Part shown: piece by piece, positions 1-4,941 of the stretch
How the letters are laid out: each line of letters opens with the position of its first letter
Position numbering within the stretch: the stretch's first letter is position 1
Assembly: GCF_032250955.1 (NCBI RefSeq)
Contig: NZ_JAVVES010000108.1
Location: 1 to 5,075 of the forward strand
Direction: 5' to 3'
DNA from: Sulfuriflexus sp032250955
Lineage (GTDB): Bacteria; Pseudomonadota; Gammaproteobacteria; AKS1
Length of the DNA stretch: 5,075 bases
The notes under the pieces: generated by a model
Told to the model about the DNA's origin: nothing
Database searches by the model: none
Seen by the model: only the letters and a program-made list of their open reading frames with translations
Position numbers and translations under genes: made by a program

Positions 1-20
1 AGGTGTTATCGAATCTAAAT

Positions 21-54
21 CCCCTCACCCTAACCCTCTCCCGAAGGGAGAGGG
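21..54. repeat. dispersed intergenic hairpin repeat (CCCTCACCC / CCCTCTCCC type)
   Basis: CCCTCTCCC (34-42) and GGGAGAGGG (46-54) form a perfect 9-bp stem around a GAA loop. They are preceded by a CCCCTCACCCTAA lead-in. This lead-in plus hairpin is a word I recognise as a high-copy intergenic element in many gammaproteobacterial and other proteobacterial genomes. No T-run follows the stem on the + strand, so a classical intrinsic terminator for an upstream gene is less likely, though the hairpin could still affect the 3' end of a transcript. Confidence 0.6.
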
Positions 55-209
55 AATTAACGGGACAGCAGTGATAATTATTTTATAATTTCTCTGCGAT
101 CTTTGCGTCTTGCCCTGAACCTTCGGGGCGATGGTTAGGGTATCCATAATGAAACGCGAAGCGGTTCTATGGTCCGCGAACTCTGCGTTGGGCTTTATTT
201 ATACAGCAC

Positions 210-218
210 TTATCCACA
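210..218 (+). promoter_or_regulatory. consensus DnaA box
   Basis: TTATCCACA is an exact match to the bacterial DnaA-box consensus TTATNCACA. It lies about 155 bases upstream of the dnaB start and about 100 bases upstream of the -10 element. One 9-mer can occur by chance, but two related words lie close by. It may let the initiator DnaA influence dnaB transcription; binding is inferred, not shown. Confidence 0.5.
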
Positions 219-221
219 GGC

Positions 222-230
222 TTATCCATT
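222..230 (+). promoter_or_regulatory. degenerate DnaA-box-like site, left copy
   Basis: TTATCCATT matches the strict DnaA box TTATCCACA at 7 of 9 positions. It follows the consensus box in the same direction, 12 bases start to start, roughly one helical turn apart. Its exact inverted copy lies at 260-268. It would be a weak box at best and depends on the neighbouring consensus box for credibility. Confidence 0.35.
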
Positions 231-259
231 GTCTGCTGGCAGGGGCGGGCGTAGTATCG

Positions 260-268
260 AATGGATAA
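260..268 (-). promoter_or_regulatory. degenerate DnaA-box-like site, inverted copy
   Basis: AATGGATAA is the exact reverse complement of TTATCCATT at 222-230, making a 9-bp inverted repeat with a 29-base spacer. It may be a third weak DnaA contact, or half of a dyad for another regulator. The loop is long and GC-rich, so a protein-binding dyad is more plausible than an RNA hairpin. Confidence 0.3.
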
Positions 269-316
269 AAATGTGCACTGGGTCGGTCTTTTCTGGTCCG
301 GGCCACGCCGAAACAC

Positions 317-325
317 TGGTATAAT
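317..325 (+). promoter_or_regulatory. extended -10 promoter for the dnaB operon
   Basis: TGGTATAAT contains a perfect sigma-70 -10 hexamer (TATAAT, 320-325) preceded by the TGn extension. No good TTGACA-like -35 element sits at the usual 16-18 base spacing; the hexamer at 297-302 is TCCGGG. This fits an extended -10 promoter, which does not need a strong -35. Transcription would begin near 331-333 and leave a leader of about 32 bases before the dnaB ATG. It is the only strong promoter-like sequence I see before dnaB. Confidence 0.6.
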
Positions 326-364
326 CAATGCTGATAACAGGTCGAGTCACATAGCTCTCAGAAA

Positions 365-1777
365 ATGGTAGAAATCGTTAAAAACGCCAGTTTTGCCGCC
401 CATGATCCCGCCATGGCCGCGCTCAAGGTGCCACCGCACTCCGTGGAGGCCGAACAGTCGGTGCTCGGTGGCCTGATGCTCGATAACGAGCGCTGGGACA
501 GCGTCTCCGAGATCGTCAGCGAGATTGATTTTTATCGTCACGACCACCGCCAGATATTCCGGGCCATCGCCTACCTTGTCAGCAAGGAGAGCCCTTATGA
601 TGCGGTCACGGTCTCGGAATACCTGCACGACCTCGGCGAACTGGATAACGCCGGCGGCCTGGCCTATCTCGGCAGCGTGGTGCAAAACACCCCGAGCGCG
701 GCGAATATCAGGGCCTATGCCGAGATCGTGCGCGAACGCTCCATCCTGCGTCAGCTCATTTCGGTGGGGACCGAGATCAGTGATGCCGCATTTAACACGC
801 AGGGTCGCGAGAGTACCGAGATCCTAGATGAGGCCGAGCGCAGCGTCTTCCAGATCGCCGAGCAACGCGCACGCGGTCGCAAGGGTGCACGTGGTATCAA
901 GGACTTGCTGAATGCGAGCCTGGATCGCATCGACACGCTGCACAAGTCCGGCGGCGGGCTGACCGGTGTTTCTACCGGTTTTGATGATCTGGATGAGAAG
1001 ACCTCCGGCCTGCAGCGCTCAGACCTTATTATCGTTGCCGGTCGCCCCTCCATGGGCAAGACCGCCTTTGCCATGAACCTGGCCGAATATGCGGCCATCA
1101 AGTCCGGTGAACCGGTCGCCATTTTCAGTATGGAAATGCCGGGCGAACAACTGACCATGCGTATGATGTCATCCCTGGGCCGGATTGATTCGAACAAGGT
1201 ACGTACAGGCGCCCTGGAAACGGATGACTGGCCGGCCCTGAGTTCCGCGGTGAGTATCCTCTCCGAGGCGCCCTTGTTTATCGATGACACGCCGGCCTTG
1301 ACGCCGGGCGAATTGCGCACACGCGCCCGCCGTATTAAGCGTGATAACGGCGGCAAGCTGGGCATGATCGTCGTCGATTACCTGCAGCTGATGCAGGGCA
1401 GCAACGGCAGCCGAAATGAAAACCGCACCACCGAGATATCGGAAATCTCCCGCTCCCTGAAATCGCTGGCCAAGGAGCTTGATGTGCCAGTGATCGCCCT
1501 GTCGCAGCTTAACCGTAGTCTCGAGCAACGCACCGACAAGCGCCCGGTCATGTCAGACCTGCGCGAGTCCGGCGCGATCGAGCAGGATGCCGATGTCATC
1601 CTGTTTATCTACCGTGACGAGGTCTATAACGAAAACACCGAATATAAAGGCTCCGCCGAGATCATTATCGGCAAACAGCGTAATGGTCCCATCGGTAAAG
1701 TCATCCTGACCTTCCGCGGTCAGTTCACGCGTTTCGAGAATTTCGCACCCGATGCCTATGGTAGAGATTTTGAATGA
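365..1777 (+). CDS. dnaB: replicative DNA helicase DnaB
   Basis: DnaB is the hexameric ATP-driven helicase that unwinds the chromosome at the replication fork, moving 5' to 3' on the lagging-strand template and interacting with DnaG primase. The 470-residue product has the length of the E. coli protein (471). The N-terminal domain carries the family signature KVPPHSVEAEQSVLGGLMLD (residues 21-40). After a linker comes the RecA-like domain: Walker A GRPSMGKT (226-233, Lys232), FSMEMP with the likely catalytic Glu257, Walker B IVVDYLQLM (335-343, Asp338), SQLNRSLEQR (380-389), and GKQRNGPIG, whose Lys437 and Arg439 match the nucleotide sensor and arginine finger region. No intein is present. 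The ATG at 365 leaves a short variable N-terminal tail as in E. coli; its Shine-Dalgarno match is poor. The stop overlaps the alr start. Everything essential is intact. Confidence 0.98.
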   Translation: MVEIVKNASFAAHDPAMAALKVPPHSVEAEQSVLGGLMLDNERWDSVSEIVSEIDFYRHDHRQIFRAIAYLVSKESPYDAVTVSEYLHDLGELDNAGGLAYLGSVVQNTPSAANIRAYAEIVRERSILRQLISVGTEISDAAFNTQGRESTEILDEAERSVFQIAEQRARGRKGARGIKDLLNASLDRIDTLHKSGGGLTGVSTGFDDLDEKTSGLQRSDLIIVAGRPSMGKTAFAMNLAEYAAIKSGEPVAIFSMEMPGEQLTMRMMSSLGRIDSNKVRTGALETDDWPALSSAVSILSEAPLFIDDTPALTPGELRTRARRIKRDNGGKLGMIVVDYLQLMQGSNGSRNENRTTEISEISRSLKSLAKELDVPVIALSQLNRSLEQRTDKRPVMSDLRESGAIEQDADVILFIYRDEVYNENTEYKGSAEIIIGKQRNGPIGKVILTFRGQFTRFENFAPDAYGRDFE

Positions 1778-2844
1778 GTCGTCCGCTGCGCGCGGAAATC
1801 CGCCTCTCCTCACTCCAGCATAATTTACAACGCGCCCGCGCGGCGGCACCGCACTCGCAGGTTATGGCCGCCATCAAGGCCAATGCCTATGGCCATGGCA
1901 TGACGCGTGTTGCGCATGCCCTGCATGACGTGGATGCCTTTGCCGTGGCCAGTATCGAAGAGGCTATTATCCTGCGCGAGGCAGGGGTGCATGCTGATAT
2001 TGTCTTGCTCGAGGGCATGTTCAGTGCCGACGAGATACTCCTGGTGCAGGCCTATGACGTCCAGCTGGTTATCCATAACCTGCAACAGATCGAATGGCTG
2101 GCGGCGGCCAGGCTGCCCAGGCCGCTGGTGACCTGGCTGAAAATCGATACCGGCATGCATCGCCTGGGCATCCCTCCGGCGGCCTTTGCGGGCTTTTATC
2201 AACGCCTGAGCGAGTGCGAGACGGTCGCTGAAGTCCGTTTCATGACCCACTTTGCCTGCGCCGATGAAAGACACAACCCGGCCTCTGCCCGACAGATGGA
2301 AGCATTCGATGCCTGCCTGGGACAGGCCATCGGGCAACGTTCCCTGGCCAACTCGGCCGCCGTCCTCGCCCATCCCGCAAGTCATGCCGACTGGATCCGC
2401 CCCGGCATCATGCTCTATGGTGCCAGCCCGTTGCAGGGTGAAAGTGCGGCCTCGTTGGGGCTGGAACCGGCGATGACCTTCAGGAGCCAGTTGATCGCGG
2501 TAAACAGCCTGCGCAAGGGTGACTGTGTCGGGTATGGCGCGGAATGGACCTGTCCGCAAGACATGCCCGTCGGCGTGGTTGCCTGTGGTTACGGCGACGG
2601 CTATCCACGGCATGTCCGGGCGGGCACGCCTGTGCTCGTTAATGGGCAGCGCGTGCCACTGGTCGGCCGGGTCTCCATGGACATGCTGACCGTGGACCTG
2701 CGTGGTTGCGAGGCCCAGGTCGGCGACGAGGTCGTGCTATGGGGCGAAGGCCTGCCGGCTGATGAAGTGGCAGAGTCCGCCGGGACGATTGCCTACGAAT
2801 TGTTTTGCCAGCTCACGGCACGTGTGCCGTTTGTCGAGGTATAG
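1774..2844 (+). CDS. alr: alanine racemase (PLP-dependent)
   Basis: This cytoplasmic enzyme interconverts L- and D-alanine and supplies D-alanine for peptidoglycan. The 356-residue length is normal. The N-terminal PLP barrel has the cofactor lysine in AAIKANAYGHG (Lys35). KIDTGMHRLG (123-132) holds Lys123, the equivalent of the often carbamylated lysine, and Arg130, which contacts the PLP ring nitrogen. THFACAD (His159), ANSAAVL (192-198) and IRPGIMLYG (208-216) complete the PLP pocket. The C-terminal beta domain has VGYGAEW with the second catalytic base, Tyr254 from the partner subunit, and GRVSMDM (Met302-Asp303). The ATG overlaps the dnaB TGA as ATGA, a sign of translational coupling, with a modest AGAGA ribosome site 7 bases upstream. 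alr also follows dnaB in E. coli. Whether it is the anabolic Alr or a DadX-type paralogue cannot be settled by sequence alone, but the non-catabolic context favours alr. Confidence 0.96.
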   Translation: MSRPLRAEIRLSSLQHNLQRARAAAPHSQVMAAIKANAYGHGMTRVAHALHDVDAFAVASIEEAIILREAGVHADIVLLEGMFSADEILLVQAYDVQLVIHNLQQIEWLAAARLPRPLVTWLKIDTGMHRLGIPPAAFAGFYQRLSECETVAEVRFMTHFACADERHNPASARQMEAFDACLGQAIGQRSLANSAAVLAHPASHADWIRPGIMLYGASPLQGESAASLGLEPAMTFRSQLIAVNSLRKGDCVGYGAEWTCPQDMPVGVVACGYGDGYPRHVRAGTPVLVNGQRVPLVGRVSMDMLTVDLRGCEAQVGDEVVLWGEGLPADEVAESAGTIAYELFCQLTARVPFVEV

Positions 2845-2846
2845 GA
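2843..2846 (+). promoter_or_regulatory. ribosome binding site for radA
   Basis: AGGA overlaps the alr TAG stop and sits 9 bases before the ATG at 2856. This placement selects 2856 over the earlier ATG at 2846, which is out of frame and stops after seven codons. Confidence 0.55.
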
Positions 2847-2855
2847 TGAACCAGC

Positions 2856-4223
2856 ATGGCCAGAGATAAACACGTCTACACCTGTACCGCCTGCGGCGGC
2901 CAGTCCAGCAAGTGGAGTGGCCAGTGTGGTGACTGCGGCGAGTGGAACAGCATTGAAGAGACCGTGGTGCGCGCCGCTGCGGGTGGCGCGAAGGCCGCAC
3001 GCTTTCAGGGCTATGCCGGCGAGAGCAAGGTCCAGTCCCTGAGTGATATCCAGCCGGAACAGGAAAGCCGTCACCCGATCGGTATCTCGGAACTGGACCG
3101 CGTACTCGGCGGGGGCCTGGTGCGCGGGTCCGTAGTACTCATTGGTGGTGACCCTGGCATCGGCAAGTCCACCATCCTGCAGCAGGCCATGGCCGCGCTC
3201 GGCAAAAGCCTCAACACCCTTTACATTACCGGTGAAGAGTCCCTGCAACAGGTCAGCATGCGCGCGCACCGGTTGGGCCTGAGTGATATCGATATTGGTC
3301 TGCTCAGTGAGACCCGCGTTGAGCGCATCCTCGACATCGCGCAAAAAGAAAAGCCGCAAGTGATGGTCATTGATTCCATCCAGACCGTATATACCGACAT
3401 GCTGCAGTCCGCCCCCGGCTCGGTGGCACAGGTGCGCGAGAGTGCCGCGCAACTGGTGCGCTTTGCCAAGCAGACCGGCACGGCATTGTTTTTGGTTGGC
3501 CACGTCACCAAGGAAGGCGCGCTGGCCGGGCCACGCGTACTCGAACACATGGTTGATACCGTGTTGTACTTCGAAGGTGACAGCAGCAGCCCCTACCGCG
3601 TGATCCGCGCGGTGAAAAACCGTTTTGGCGCCGTCAATGAACTCGGCGTCTTCGCCATGACCGAAGACGGCCTGCGCGAGGTCGCCAACCCTTCCGCCAT
3701 ATTCCTCTCCAGACACGCCGAAGACGTGCCCGGCAGCGTGGTCATGGTCACGCGCGAAGGCAGCCGCCCCTTGCTGGTGGAAGTGCAGGCCCTGGTTGCC
3801 GAGAGCCACCTCGCCAACCCGCGCCGTGTCGCCCTCGGCCTCGACGCGCAACGCCTCTCCATGTTGCTTGCACTCCTGCACCGTCACGGCGGCATCGCCA
3901 TGTACGACCAGGACGTGTTCGTCAACGCCGTCGGCGGCGTGCGCATCAACGAGACCGGCGCCGACCTGGCGCTAATCCTCGCCATCCTGTCCAGTTATCG
4001 TGACCGGCCGCTCCCCAAAGAGTGGATCATCTTCGGTGAAGTTGGCCTCGCCGGCGAGATCCGCCCGGTACAGAACGGCCAGGAACGCCTAAAGGAAGCC
4101 GCCAAGCACGGCTACACGAAGGCAATCGTACCCAAGGCCAATGCACCGAAAAAACCGATAGCCGGCATGGAGGTGCAGGGGGTGAGTCGGTTGTCGGAGG
4201 TGCTGGACAGTATATGGGATTAA
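2856..4223 (+). CDS. radA: DNA repair protein RadA (Sms)
   Basis: RadA is a RecA-related ATPase that promotes branch migration of recombination intermediates and helps RecA in double-strand break repair. The 455 residues match the usual length (460 in E. coli). In order: an N-terminal four-cysteine zinc motif (Cys10, Cys13, Cys24, Cys27); a RecA-like core with Walker A GGDPGIGKST (97-106, Lys104), TGEES (125-129) and Walker B VMVIDS (169-174, Asp173); the RadA-specific KNRFG motif (254-258); and a C-terminal Lon-protease-like domain (about 285-455) containing NAVGGVRINETGADLA and GEVGLAGEIRPV. In this family the Lon-like part is structural rather than proteolytic. The gene begins 11 bases after the alr stop, so it probably shares the dnaB-alr transcript. 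No T-tailed terminator hairpin follows the TAA. All key residues are intact. Confidence 0.97.
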   Translation: MARDKHVYTCTACGGQSSKWSGQCGDCGEWNSIEETVVRAAAGGAKAARFQGYAGESKVQSLSDIQPEQESRHPIGISELDRVLGGGLVRGSVVLIGGDPGIGKSTILQQAMAALGKSLNTLYITGEESLQQVSMRAHRLGLSDIDIGLLSETRVERILDIAQKEKPQVMVIDSIQTVYTDMLQSAPGSVAQVRESAAQLVRFAKQTGTALFLVGHVTKEGALAGPRVLEHMVDTVLYFEGDSSSPYRVIRAVKNRFGAVNELGVFAMTEDGLREVANPSAIFLSRHAEDVPGSVVMVTREGSRPLLVEVQALVAESHLANPRRVALGLDAQRLSMLLALLHRHGGIAMYDQDVFVNAVGGVRINETGADLALILAILSSYRDRPLPKEWIIFGEVGLAGEIRPVQNGQERLKEAAKHGYTKAIVPKANAPKKPIAGMEVQGVSRLSEVLDSIWD

Positions 4224-4226
4224 AAA

Positions 4227-4257
4227 GGATTGATGATTTAGGATTGATGATTGATGA
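4227..4257. repeat. short tandem repeat of a GGATTGATGATTKA unit
   Basis: Two adjacent 14-base units (4227-4240 and 4241-4254) differ at one position. The inner word ATTGATGA recurs three times, at 4229, 4243 and 4250. The repeat begins 3 bases after the radA stop. It resembles low-complexity ATTGATGA-rich intergenic repeats that I associate with environmental proteobacterial genomes. I infer no function. Confidence 0.6.
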
Positions 4258-4280
4258 ATGGAAGTGCATAGATCAAGGCA

Positions 4281-4303
4281 ATCAAGTGGTCTGACACCAT
4301 GAT
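4281..4303. repeat. imperfect hairpin, possibly a decayed repeat or mobile-element end
   Basis: ATCA (4281-4284) pairs with TGAT (4300-4303) and TGGT (4287-4290) with ACCA (4296-4299), with AG bulged and CTGAC in the loop. A second inverted pair, AATCAAG (4280-4286) and CTTGATT (4308-4314), overlaps it. The GGTCTGACACC core resembles intergenic words found near small transposase genes, but no transposase is here. No T-run follows, so it is not a good terminator. Confidence 0.35.
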
Positions 4304-4433
4304 TCCCCTTGATTCGGAACCGGGATACAGACAACCTGGACATATCGCAATTCCTTTAGCAAAAATAACTCGCTGGCACCCTATATGCCTGCTAGGATTG
4401 TGTGAAATAAAAACATAAAAACTCAAATGAGAT

Positions 4434-4449
4434 AGACAGACGTCTGTCT
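4434..4449. promoter_or_regulatory. perfect 16-bp palindrome, candidate operator 1
   Basis: AGACAGAC followed by GTCTGTCT is an exact palindrome. A closely related copy lies 27 bases downstream, center to center. Symmetric sites of this size and GTCT-type half-sites are typical of dimeric regulators, including many of the TetR family; the family assignment is a guess. No regulator gene is in the window. Confidence 0.5.
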
Positions 4450-4460
4450 TTTACCGGGAA

Positions 4461-4476
4461 AGGCAGAATTCTGTCT
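4461..4476. promoter_or_regulatory. imperfect 16-bp palindrome, candidate operator 2
   Basis: AGGCAGAATTCTGTCT is symmetric except for one G/T position and matches the palindrome at 4434-4449 at 13 of 16 positions. The joint consensus, using the flanking T4433 and A4477, is TAGACAGAMKTCTGTCTA. It ends 32 bases before the ATG at 4509, where a bound protein could cover the promoter of that gene. Confidence 0.45.
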
Positions 4477-4484
4477 ATATCACT

Positions 4485-4491
4485 GTTATAA
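4485..4491 (+). other. putative integron recombination boundary (5' end of first cassette)
   Basis: GTTATAA is the only GTT on the + strand between radA and the ATG at 4509. Recombination by integron integrases cuts after the G of GTT. The reverse complement, TTATAAC, matches the TTCTAAC inverse core of the downstream attC at 6 of 7 positions, as expected if both came from one circular cassette. It departs from GTTRRRY at two positions, so it could be part of an attI, a preceding attC remnant or a secondary insertion site. Confidence 0.45.
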
Positions 4492-4935
4492 GTCATAAGA
4501 GATTAAATATGAGTGCTAGCTATAGGAATCTATTCTGGGCAGGATTTATTGCAGTAATGTTCTTCCTATACTACAGCCAAGTAGCTACTTACTGGGTTGG
4601 CAAAGAGTGGGTAGATCCATTAATCGCAAATTTTGTAATTGCTTCAGCGATCTTTGGTTTTATCACCTTTGTTGGACTCCGGGGTGAACTGTTTGGGAAG
4701 GTTGTTTTCCTGGTAGTAATGCCAGCCATCCCTTTTCTTGTCCTTCTCCTAGGCCATGAAGGCGTACTTTCAGAAGAGGGACTGGGCTTGGTAGTTTTTG
4801 CGTCAATGCAATTGCCGTACTGGGTTGGGGGTATTGTTGGTGGTGTTTTTACTTCTTTGGCTCGCAAATTAATGACTTCTAACAATCGCTCAAGGAGCGG
4901 GACCGCAAAAAGCACGCGGCCCATTAGCTAAATCG
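4486..4935 (+). mobile_element. putative integron gene cassette, complete, about 450 bp
   Basis: The element would begin at TTATAAG after G4485 and end at the G of the next core site (4935). It contains one ORF that starts 23 bases in and ends inside an attC-like site. This compact one-gene layout with little non-coding DNA is the standard form of an integron cassette. Its lower GC than dnaB-alr-radA agrees with horizontal origin. No integrase gene is in the window, so this may be an integrase-less attC cluster or an ectopic insertion. Confidence 0.6.
4509..4931 (+). CDS. putative cassette-encoded four-helix membrane protein, function unknown
   Basis: I do not recognise this 140-residue protein. 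It has four long hydrophobic stretches, at about residues 8-30, 38-57, 63-82 and 91-117, separated by short polar turns such as GKEWVDP and LRGELFG. It should therefore be a small inner-membrane protein with both ends on the same side. No cysteine, metal site or catalytic motif stands out. The last residues (about 124-140) are polar and basic and are encoded by the attC-like sequence, so that tail is probably a by-product of the recombination site. The ATG has an AAGAG ribosome site 7 bases upstream (4497-4501). GC is near 45%, clearly below the preceding genes. Cassette proteins of this kind are usually orphans; transport, stress or phage-defence roles are all possible but unsupported here. 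Confidence 0.75.
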   Translation: MSASYRNLFWAGFIAVMFFLYYSQVATYWVGKEWVDPLIANFVIASAIFGFITFVGLRGELFGKVVFLVVMPAIPFLVLLLGHEGVLSEEGLGLVVFASMQLPYWVGGIVGGVFTSLARKLMTSNNRSRSGTAKSTRPIS

Positions 4936-4941
4936 TTATGT
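4877..4941 (+). other. attC: attC-like site (59-base element) of an integron cassette
   Basis: The 65-base site starts with inverse core TTCTAAC (4877-4883) and ends with core GTTATGT (4935-4941). The AAC and GTT triplets are invariant in attC sites; the outer bases deviate from RYYYAAC and GTTRRRY at one position each. Inside, GGG(A)CCGC (4899-4906) pairs with GCGGCCC (4916-4922), leaving A4902 unpaired; such extrahelical bases orient integrase on the folded strand. The loop is 9 bases (4907-4915). GCT (4888-4890) can also pair with AGC (4926-4928). The words CGCTCAAG and TTAGCTAAATCGTTA sit where typical attC sites carry their L boxes. The site overlaps the 3' end of the membrane protein gene, which is common in cassettes. 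Confidence 0.72.

Larger units (their letters stand above)
1..364. other. non-coding leader region upstream of dnaB
   Basis: No credible coding sequence lies in these 364 bases on either strand. The region holds a dispersed hairpin repeat, a low-information stretch (about 80-190), a cluster of DnaA-box-like sites and one promoter, all listed separately. The stretch at 80-190 has repeated CTCTGCG and CTTTGCGTCT-type words, which resemble decayed dispersed intergenic repeats in many proteobacterial genomes; that is an impression, not a match I could test. The upstream neighbour, often rplI in gammaproteobacteria, is not visible here. Confidence 0.7.

Noticed and set aside
365..1777. Intein or split in dnaB, a common intein host gene.
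   Set aside because: The reading frame is continuous at normal length and the Walker A and later motifs are uninterrupted.
1825..2613. Long minus-strand open frames inside alr and radA (also 2793-3887).
   Set aside because: These are antisense shadows of GC-rich genes; the + strand proteins are unambiguous and complete.
2846..2869. ATG at 2846 as an alternative radA start.
   Set aside because: It is in a different frame and terminates after seven codons; the frame from 2856 gives the complete zinc-motif N-terminus.
4299..4418. A 39-codon + strand ORF after radA beginning MIPLDSEPGY.
   Set aside because: It has no ribosome site, overlaps a hairpin, matches no family I know, and is short enough to occur by chance.
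4238..4426. A 62-codon minus-strand ORF in the radA 3' intergenic region.
   Set aside because: It runs through the tandem repeat and hairpin, shows no recognisable domain, and has no supporting start signals. I checked it as a possible integrase remnant and saw no tyrosine-recombinase motifs.
4363..4491. A long attC preceding the first cassette, using AAATAAC as inverse core and GTTATAA as core.
   Set aside because: The interior lacks the bulged complementary stem seen at 4877-4941, and the two symmetric palindromes are not an attC arrangement.
4484..4492. TGTTATAAG as an extended -10 promoter for the membrane protein gene.
   Set aside because: Its start point would fall near 4499, inside the AAGAG ribosome site, leaving a leader of only about 10 bases. 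The same bases serve better as the cassette boundary. It remains possible, so I left it out of the feature list.
4899..4922. The GC-rich hairpin after the membrane gene as an intrinsic terminator.
   Set aside because: It lies inside the coding sequence, contains a bulge and has no following T-run. The attC reading explains it and the flanking AAC/GTT cores together.
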